DNA from: Zeimonas sp035303885
Lineage (GTDB): Bacteria; Pseudomonadota; Gammaproteobacteria; Burkholderiales; Burkholderiaceae_E
Length of the DNA: 11,058 nt
NCBI GenBank assembly: GCA_035303885.1
Contig: DATGRE010000323.1
Span: 1 to 11,058, forward strand
Direction: 5' to 3'
In this document: one piece after another, positions 6,878-11,058 of the stretch
Layout: every line of letters begins with the position of its first letter
Position numbering within the stretch: position 1 is the first letter of the stretch
Notes under the pieces: generated by a model
Seen by the model: the letters and a program-made list of their open reading frames with translations, nothing else
The model's database searches: none
Told to the model about the DNA's origin: nothing
Program-made: the position numbers and the translations under genes

Positions 6878-7953
6878 ATGCGCACCGCGGCGTCGAGCTG
6901 TTCCAGCACGTGCACCGAGTCGTCCCAGCCCAGACATCCGTCGGTGATGCTCTGTCCGTAGGTGAGCGTGCGGGGGTCGTCGACGCCGGGCGTGAAGGCC
7001 TGGCGGCCTTCGACGAGGTGGCTCTCGATCATCGCGCCGAGGATCATCCGGCTGCCGCCGGCGATCTGCGCGCACACCGCTTCGGCGACGTCGCGCTGGC
7101 GCTGCGCCTGCTTGCCGCTGTTCGCGTGGGAGAAGTCGATCATCAGCGAAGGCCGGCATCCGCTGTCGGCGAGCGCACGACACGCCGCCTCCACGCTCGC
7201 CGCGTCGTAGTTCGGCGTGCGACCGCCGCGCAGGATCAGGTGGCAGTCGGGATTGCCGCGCGTGCGTACCATCGCCACATGGCCGTTCTTGTGGATGCCG
7301 AGGAAGTTGTGCGGCGCGCGCGCCGAGAGCATCGCGTCGATCGCGACGCGCACGTTGCCGTCGGTGCCGTTCTTGAAGCCGATGGCGGCCGAGGTTCCCG
7401 AGGCGAGCTCGCGATGCACCTGGCTCTCGGTGGTGCGCGCGCCGATCGCACCCCAGCTGACGAGATCGGCGAGGTATTGCGGCGACATCGTGTCGAGCAG
7501 TTCGCTGCCGGCGGGCACGCCGAGCTTCGCGATGTCGATCAGCAGCGAGCGCGCGATGCGCAGTCCCTCGTTGATGCGGCAGCTCTCGTCGAGATACGGG
7601 TCGTTGATCAGGCCCTTCCAGCCCACCGTCGTGCGCGGCTTCTCGAAATACACGCGCATCACGATCTCGAGCGTGTCGCGCAGCCGTTCGCGCTGTTCGG
7701 CGAGCCGCCCGGCGTACTCGAGCGCCGCGCGCGGATCGTGGATCGAGCACGGCCCGATCACGACGAGCAGCCGGTCGTCGTCGTTGCGCACGATCGAACG
7801 CACCGCCGCCCGGCTCTCGAGCACCAGCCGCTCGACGGGCGTACCGCCGATTGGGAAGAATCGGATCAGGTCTTCCGGGGGCGGGAGCACCAGCATCTGC
7901 TCGACGCGCTCGTCGTCGATGCGTGCGTTCGGGTCGGGCGGTTCGGAATGCAT
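6859..7953 (-). CDS. aroG: 3-deoxy-D-arabino-heptulosonate 7-phosphate (DAHP) synthase, class I
   Basis: The product is 364 aa, slightly longer than E. coli AroG (350). It condenses phosphoenolpyruvate and erythrose 4-phosphate, the first step of the shikimate pathway to aromatic amino acids. The metal ligands align with E. coli C61/H268/E302/D326: C69 in GPCSIHDP, H276 in DFSHANS, E310 in ESHLVEG, and D338 in YGQSITDGC. The substrate motifs EKPRTTVGWKG (104-114), GARTTESQVHRELASG (171-186) and GFKNGTDG (192-199) are complete. The AroG/AroF/AroH type is clear, but which amino acid inhibits it cannot be read here, so the symbol means AroG-like. The ATG at 7953 lacks a strong Shine-Dalgarno. 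An 18-bp inverted repeat lies 38 nt upstream. The gene is divergent from the OGFr-domain gene. Confidence 0.95.
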   Translation of the reverse strand: MHSEPPDPNARIDDERVEQMLVLPPPEDLIRFFPIGGTPVERLVLESRAAVRSIVRNDDDRLLVVIGPCSIHDPRAALEYAGRLAEQRERLRDTLEIVMRVYFEKPRTTVGWKGLINDPYLDESCRINEGLRIARSLLIDIAKLGVPAGSELLDTMSPQYLADLVSWGAIGARTTESQVHRELASGTSAAIGFKNGTDGNVRVAIDAMLSARAPHNFLGIHKNGHVAMVRTRGNPDCHLILRGGRTPNYDAASVEAACRALADSGCRPSLMIDFSHANSGKQAQRQRDVAEAVCAQIAGGSRMILGAMIESHLVEGRQAFTPGVDDPRTLTYGQSITDGCLGWDDSVHVLEQLDAAVRMRRRTT

Positions 7954-7990
7954 TTCGGAAGTCTTGCGTGCGACGAGCGATGGTACTGCA

Positions 7991-8008
7991 GCGCGACGGA
8001 CGTCGCGC
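7991..8008. promoter_or_regulatory. 18-bp inverted repeat in the aroG/OGFr divergent region
   Basis: GCGCGACG-GA-CGTCGCGC has perfect 8-bp arms around a 2-nt centre. It lies 37 nt upstream of the aroG start and 76 nt upstream of the OGFr-domain start, a good place for a shared operator. The regulator is unknown, and a chance match is possible in DNA this GC-rich. Confidence 0.4.
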
Positions 8009-8084
8009 CGTTCGTGCCGAAGACGCGTTTCGCGGTGCCGCGCACGGCGCTTGCTGCGTCGATCGCATCGAAGGAGAAGGAGCG

Positions 8085-8591
8085 GTGAACCGGCTCGTCG
8101 CGTTCCATCTCGGCATGCGCAGGGACGACCGCGGACGGTTGCTCGCCGACCTGCTGCGTGCCGAAGACGACTGGGTGGAGTCGACGCACGACTTCATCCA
8201 GTGGATGTTTCCGCTGCCCGAGCCGAGCTCGGTGAATCCGCGCGCGCCGCTGGCCGGTCCGGACGTGTGCGCGGCCTTTCGCGAGGATCCGCTGCTGCGC
8301 GCGCATCTTCGCGCGAGCTTGCTGCGCATGCTGCGCTTCTACGGACTCGAGTTCGGCGAGGACGGACGCGTGCGCCGTGCGCCGAACTGGTCGCAACGCA
8401 ACGGCTGGTTCCGCCGCGGCGGGCACAACGATCTGCGCATCACGCGCATCCTGCGCAGCGCGACGCTGCTGGGGCTCGGAGCCGAGGCGCGCGCGCTGCT
8501 CGACTGCCTCGAGCGGCTTCGCGAGGAGGAACCGTGCGGCGTGAATGCCCGCGCCTTCGACTACTGGCGCGCGGCCGTGGAGAGCGCGTAG
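8085..8591 (+). CDS. OGFr-domain protein of unknown function
   Basis: The product is 168 aa. It matches the conserved N-terminal domain of vertebrate opioid growth factor receptor, which also occurs as a stand-alone small protein in bacteria. The hallmarks are a start at FHLGMRRDDRGRLLADLL, then VESTHDFIQWMFPLPEPS (about 32-49), NPRAPL, AFREDPLLRAHLRASLLRML and FYGLEF (about 85-90). Near residues 105-125 is the segment WFRRGGHNDLRITRILRS. There is no signal peptide or membrane segment, so it is probably cytoplasmic. No bacterial function is established that I know of, and the opioid-receptor name should not be carried over as a role. The start is GTG at 8085, with AGGAG at 8072-8076 (8-nt spacer); an ATG at 8115 would cut off the conserved beginning of the domain. 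It is divergent from aroG and convergent with trxC. Confidence 0.85.
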   Translation: MNRLVAFHLGMRRDDRGRLLADLLRAEDDWVESTHDFIQWMFPLPEPSSVNPRAPLAGPDVCAAFREDPLLRAHLRASLLRMLRFYGLEFGEDGRVRRAPNWSQRNGWFRRGGHNDLRITRILRSATLLGLGAEARALLDCLERLREEEPCGVNARAFDYWRAAVESA

Positions 8592-8611
8592 CCGCGCTGC
8601 AAGGAATCCGT

Positions 8612-8633
8612 GCGCGGGCCCGTGCGCCCGCGC
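8612..8633. terminator. 8-bp hairpin between convergent OGFr and trxC genes
   Basis: GCGCGGGC-CCGTGC-GCCCGCGC is a perfect 8-bp stem with a 6-nt loop in the 73-nt gap between two stops. A second inverted repeat, CGGCCG at 8640-8645 and 8655-8660, follows. Together they could serve as a bidirectional terminator, but no T-tract accompanies either. Confidence 0.38.
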
Positions 8634-8664
8634 CACCGGCGGCCGTTCGGCGCCCGGCCGTGTG

Positions 8665-9096
8665 CTACGCCGCTTCCAGCCAGGCCTCGATCTGCGCCGC
8701 GCTCATCGCGCCGGCGGTCCGGCGCACCTCCCGTCCGTTGCGGAACAGGGCCAGTGTCGGGATGCTGCGGATGCGGTAGCGCTGGCTGAGCTGCGGATTG
8801 GCGTCGCTGTCGACCTTCAGGAACTGCACGCGTCCGGCGAGCCGCTCGGCGGCCTGCTCGAACTGCGGCGCCATCATCCGGCAGGGAGCGCACCAGCTCG
8901 CCCAGAAATCGACGACGACCGGAAGATCGGTGCGTCGAAGGTAGTCGTCGAAGCGTGCCTCGTCCATCTCCAGCGGGCGGCCGGTGAACAGCGGCTGGCC
9001 GCAAGCGCCGCAATCGGGCCGCTCGGCCGCCCGTTCGGCGGGCAGCCGGTTGGTCTTTCCGCAGTGCGGACAGACGACGTGAATCGATGCGCTCAT
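8665..9096 (-). CDS. trxC: Thioredoxin 2
   Basis: The product is 143 aa, close to E. coli TrxC (139). It is a cytoplasmic protein-disulfide reductase that acts with thioredoxin reductase and is often linked to oxidative-stress defence. The N-terminal zinc ribbon is present: C9-x-x-C12 (CPHC) and C29-x-x-C32 (CGAC), the feature that separates TrxC from TrxA. The thioredoxin fold follows, with VVDFWASWCAPC (61-72) carrying redox cysteines C69 and C72, and the cis-proline segment SIPTLALF near 115-122. The active site reads WCAPC rather than the classic WCGPC. The ATG at 9096 has a strong purine-rich leader, GGAGGGAAGGA. It lies 94 nt downstream of the response-regulator stop on the same strand and could be read from that transcript. 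Confidence 0.95.
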   Translation of the reverse strand: MSASIHVVCPHCGKTNRLPAERAAERPDCGACGQPLFTGRPLEMDEARFDDYLRRTDLPVVVDFWASWCAPCRMMAPQFEQAAERLAGRVQFLKVDSDANPQLSQRYRIRSIPTLALFRNGREVRRTAGAMSAAQIEAWLEAA

Positions 9097-9144
9097 TCCT
9101 TCCCTCCACGAGCCATTGGGCCTGATATGGGGGGGAACGAGGCC

Positions 9145-9166
9145 GCTCGCAAGGGGCTCGCAAGGG
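9145..9166. repeat. Perfect tandem 11-bp duplication
   Basis: GCTCGCAAGGG occurs twice head to tail (9145-9155, 9156-9166) in the gap between the response regulator and trxC. A run of seven G lies just left at 9129-9135. Replication slippage is the simplest explanation, and no function is evident. Confidence 0.7.
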
Positions 9167-9190
9167 CGGCCCCCGGCGCGGACCGGCGCA

Positions 9191-9850
9191 TCAGTCGGTC
9201 ATGCGAAGCCCGAGACGGCTCGCCGCGATAACCGCCTGCGTGCGGTTGCGTACGCCGAGTGCGCGCAGCACCGCGCTGACGTGCACCTTGACGGTGCCTT
9301 CGGCGAGATCGAGCTGGCGGCAGATCAGCTTGTTCGGCAGCCCGCGCAGGATCAGGCGAAGCACGTCGCACTGACGATCGGTGAGCCCCAGGTCGCGCGG
9401 GTCGTTCTCGAGGGGCCGCGCACGCGTCGGCTCCTTCGCGCCGAAGCGCGGGTCGATCGCCTCGCGCGGCACGTAGATGTGCCCAGACGATACGAGCCGC
9501 AGCGCGTGCGTGATGACGTCCGGGTGATAGGTCTTGGGGATGTATCCGGCGGCGCCGAGCTCGAGGCAACGCAGGATGGTGTCGCGGTCGATCTCCGCCG
9601 ACAGTACGACGGTGGGCAGTTGCGGCCAGTGCTCGCGCAGCCCCTTGAGCGCCTCGAAGCCGTTGCAGTCGGGCAGGTTCAGGTCGAGCAGCGTGAAGTC
9701 GTACGCGACGTCGGTCGAGAGCAGGCGACGGGCTTCCGCGAAGCTCGATGCGAGATCGATGCGGCTGCCGGGGGCGATCGATTCCATCGTCGTGCGCACC
9801 GCATCGCGCATCAGCGGATGGTCGTCGATGATCAGCACGCTAGCGGCCAT
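9191..9850 (-). CDS. NarL/FixJ-type response regulator, LuxR-family DNA-binding domain
   Basis: The product is 219 aa, typical of NarL/FixJ regulators. The receiver domain (about 4-120) has the acidic pair D9/D10 (LIIDDHP), the phospho-acceptor D56 (LLDLNLP), the switch residue S84 (VVLSAE) and the conserved K106 (GYIPKTY), so it should be phosphorylatable. The LuxR-type helix-turn-helix (about 152-212) runs from LTDRQCDVLRLI through GTVKVHVSAVLRALGV. The ATG at 9850 is chosen because AGGGGA sits 6 nt before it; an ATG at 9886 in the same frame overlaps the likely -10 element. No sensor kinase is adjacent, so it is an orphan here and its signal and targets are unknown. Upstream are a promoter and an inverted repeat that could mediate control. 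Confidence 0.92.
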   Translation of the reverse strand: MAASVLIIDDHPLMRDAVRTTMESIAPGSRIDLASSFAEARRLLSTDVAYDFTLLDLNLPDCNGFEALKGLREHWPQLPTVVLSAEIDRDTILRCLELGAAGYIPKTYHPDVITHALRLVSSGHIYVPREAIDPRFGAKEPTRARPLENDPRDLGLTDRQCDVLRLILRGLPNKLICRQLDLAEGTVKVHVSAVLRALGVRNRTQAVIAASRLGLRMTD

Positions 9851-9884
9851 GGCCCGTCCCCTGTCGAGATTCTGACGCCGGAGC

Positions 9885-9914
9885 ACGGTACGGCTGCCGT
9901 GCGGCGCCCGTCAA
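9885..9914 (-). promoter_or_regulatory. Candidate promoter of the response-regulator gene
   Basis: On the - strand, TTGACG (9914-9909), an 18-nt spacer and TACCGT (9890-9885) resemble a sigma-70 promoter. Start of transcription would fall near 9878, giving a leader of about 28 nt that includes the AGGGGA ribosome-binding site. The -10 is only a partial match, so an activator may be needed. Confidence 0.5.
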
Positions 9915-9923
9915 GGGACTTTG

Positions 9924-9948
9924 CGACCGAAGTCGTGCGCTTCGGTCG
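9924..9948. promoter_or_regulatory. Perfect 9-bp inverted repeat upstream of the response regulator
   Basis: CGACCGAAG-TCGTGCG-CTTCGGTCG has 9-bp arms and a 7-nt spacer. Its centre (9936) lies about 58 nt upstream of the inferred transcription start of the response-regulator gene, where activators of the NarL/LuxR type often bind. A binding site for the regulator itself is possible but untested. Confidence 0.45.
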
Positions 9949-9984
9949 AAGGACGTAGCGTGAGGGTACAGGCGCTGCGATTGC

Positions 9985-9998
9985 GCGTACGCGTACGC
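9985..9998. promoter_or_regulatory. 14-bp perfect palindrome with adjacent direct repeat
   Basis: GCGTACGCGTACGC is its own reverse complement. The 9-mer GCCCGAGTG begins at its right edge (9997-10005) and recurs at 10011-10019, a spacing of 14 nt. These sit about midway between the divergent response-regulator and dusA genes. I see no clear sigma-70 promoter for dusA nearby. Confidence 0.35.
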
Positions 9999-10146
9999 CC
10001 GAGTGCGGTCGCCCGAGTGTCTCGTCGCATCGTCGCGTCCGGCGTCGTAGGCTGTTCGACCGCCGCTGGTCGGGGCCGACCGCGCAGGCATTGCGCGAGG
10101 CGGCGGAGAAGGTCTCGCGCGCGCTGGGGTATCGTCGCGGGAAACG

Positions 10147-11058
10147 ATGAACAGGAACCGCGACGCGGAAGGACCCACGAAGACGCGCGCGCACCGCTTC
10201 TGCGTCGCGCCGATGCTCGACGTCTCCGATCGTCATTTCCGCTACTTTGCGCGCACGCTCACGCGCGGCGCGCGTCTGTACACCGAGATGATCACGACCG
10301 GCGCGCTGCTGCACGGGCCGCGCCGGCGCCTGCTCGCCTTCGACGAGGCCGAGCATCCGGTCGCGCTGCAGCTCGGCGGCAGCGATCCCGTCGAACTCGC
10401 GCAGGCCGCGCGCTTCGGCGAGGATGCCGGCTACGACGAGATCAACCTGAACTGCGGGTGTCCCAGCCCGCGCGTGCAGCGCGGCGCCTTCGGGGCGTGC
10501 CTGATGCGCGAGCCTGCGCTCGTCGCCGAGTGCGTGCGCGCGATGCGCGATGCGGTGTCGGTGCCGGTCACGGTGAAGCATCGCATCGGCGTCGACCGCA
10601 TCGAGTCCTACGCGTTCGTTCGCGATTTCGTCGGCACGGTGTCCGAGGCCGGCTGCGAGGTCTTCATCGTGCACGCGCGCAATGCCTGGCTCGAGGGCCT
10701 GAGCCCGAAGGAGAACCGCCACGTGCCGCCGCTGCGCTACGGGGTGGTCGCACGGCTCGCGCGCGATTTCCCGCGGCTCGTCTTCGTGCTCAATGGCGGG
10801 TTGCGTTCTCACGCCGAAGCGCTCGCGCAGCTCGACGAGGTGCACGGCGTGATGATCGGGCGCGAGGCGTGCGAGAACCCGTGGATGCTCGCCGACGTCG
10901 ATGCGCTGTATTTCGACCGGCTGGCGCCGTGCGCGACGCGCGACGAGGCGCTCGATGCGATGCGCCCGTACCTGCGCCGGCAGGTGGCGGCGGGCGAGGC
11001 GCCGAGAGCGGTCGTTCGCCACCTGCTCGGGCTGTTCAACGGCCTGCCCGGCGCGCGG
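10147..11058 (+). CDS. dusA: tRNA-dihydrouridine synthase A (C-terminus beyond the window)
   Basis: 304 codons are present and the frame runs off the right edge; DusA is usually about 330-345 aa. DusA is a flavoenzyme that reduces uridines 20/20a in the D-loop of tRNA using NADPH. The TIM-barrel starts at FCVAPMLDVSDRHFRYF (18-34), followed by LYTEMITTGALLHG (44-57). The Dus signature NLNCGCPSPRVQRGAFGACLM spans 100-120, with catalytic C105. Probable FMN-contacting residues are K144 (VTVKHRIGVD) and H176 (IVHAR). NGGL (about 218-221) and MIGREACENPWML (about 235-247) complete the fold. The RNxWLxGLSPKEN stretch near 178-190 and the LFNGLPGAR end favour DusA over DusB or DusC. The ATG at 10147 is preceded only by a weak GGGAAA. 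It is divergent from the response regulator. Confidence 0.95.
   Translation, partial: MNRNRDAEGPTKTRAHRFCVAPMLDVSDRHFRYFARTLTRGARLYTEMITTGALLHGPRRRLLAFDEAEHPVALQLGGSDPVELAQAARFGEDAGYDEINLNCGCPSPRVQRGAFGACLMREPALVAECVRAMRDAVSVPVTVKHRIGVDRIESYAFVRDFVGTVSEAGCEVFIVHARNAWLEGLSPKENRHVPPLRYGVVARLARDFPRLVFVLNGGLRSHAEALAQLDEVHGVMIGREACENPWMLADVDALYFDRLAPCATRDEALDAMRPYLRRQVAAGEAPRAVVRHLLGLFNGLPGAR

Noticed and set aside
4885..8088. A long + strand open frame opposite the EAL and aroG genes
   Set aside because: It lies opposite two genes with intact catalytic motifs; its translation is low-complexity and Arg-rich, with no recognisable motif.
4283..8329. A 1348-codon - strand open frame over gdx, EAL and aroG
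   Set aside because: It is out of frame with the EAL and aroG genes and antisense to gdx. The long frame reflects base composition.
9851..9886. Twelve extra N-terminal codons for the response regulator from an ATG at 9886
   Set aside because: That ATG overlaps the inferred -10 element and lacks a good ribosome-binding site. The start at 9850 has AGGGGA at good spacing and gives the normal receiver N-terminus.

Overview
This is a very GC-rich stretch of ordinary-looking bacterial chromosome. The gene families (FolD next to an M3 oligopeptidase, a DUF4124/glutaredoxin fusion, a bacterial OGFr-domain protein, TrxC, DusA) and the codon use point to a betaproteobacterium, probably Burkholderiales-like. 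That placement is inference from content. No mobile elements, CRISPR arrays or plasmid functions are visible.

Layout. The left edge holds the last 44 codons of a membrane protein resembling the mechanosensitive-channel/CmpX TM-helix family. Facing it is a leftward cluster, folD > prlC > secreted DUF4124-glutaredoxin gene, with gaps of 42 and 16 nt, likely one transcript. Back-to-back with folD, and sharing a short promoter region, are two rightward tRNA genes, Ala(GGC) and Glu(TTC). Directly behind tRNA-Glu lies a two-hairpin element with ACGG and ACGA loops, which I read as a guanidine-II (mini-ykkC) riboswitch. It precedes a GTG-started Gdx/SugE guanidinium exporter. There is almost no room for a promoter between tRNA-Glu and the riboswitch, so the exporter may share the tRNA transcript.

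The centre holds a leftward membrane-anchored PAS-EAL protein (probable c-di-GMP phosphodiesterase) and a leftward AroG-type DAHP synthase. A strong 13-bp hairpin straddles the DAHP synthase stop codon. Divergent from it is a small rightward OGFr-domain protein of unknown function.

The right end holds leftward trxC (thioredoxin 2), a leftward orphan NarL/LuxR-type response regulator, and rightward dusA (tRNA-dihydrouridine synthase A), cut by the window end. The roughly 300-bp region between the regulator and dusA contains a plausible sigma-70 promoter, a perfect 9-bp inverted repeat centred near -58 of it, a 14-bp perfect palindrome and a 9-bp direct repeat.

Most genes are housekeeping: one-carbon metabolism, peptide turnover, aromatic amino-acid entry, redox control and tRNA modification. 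The most informative non-coding element is the guanidine riboswitch-exporter unit. The least understood protein is the OGFr-domain one. I see no convincing undescribed multi-gene system. The best leads are the tRNA-riboswitch-exporter arrangement and the unexplained inverted repeats.
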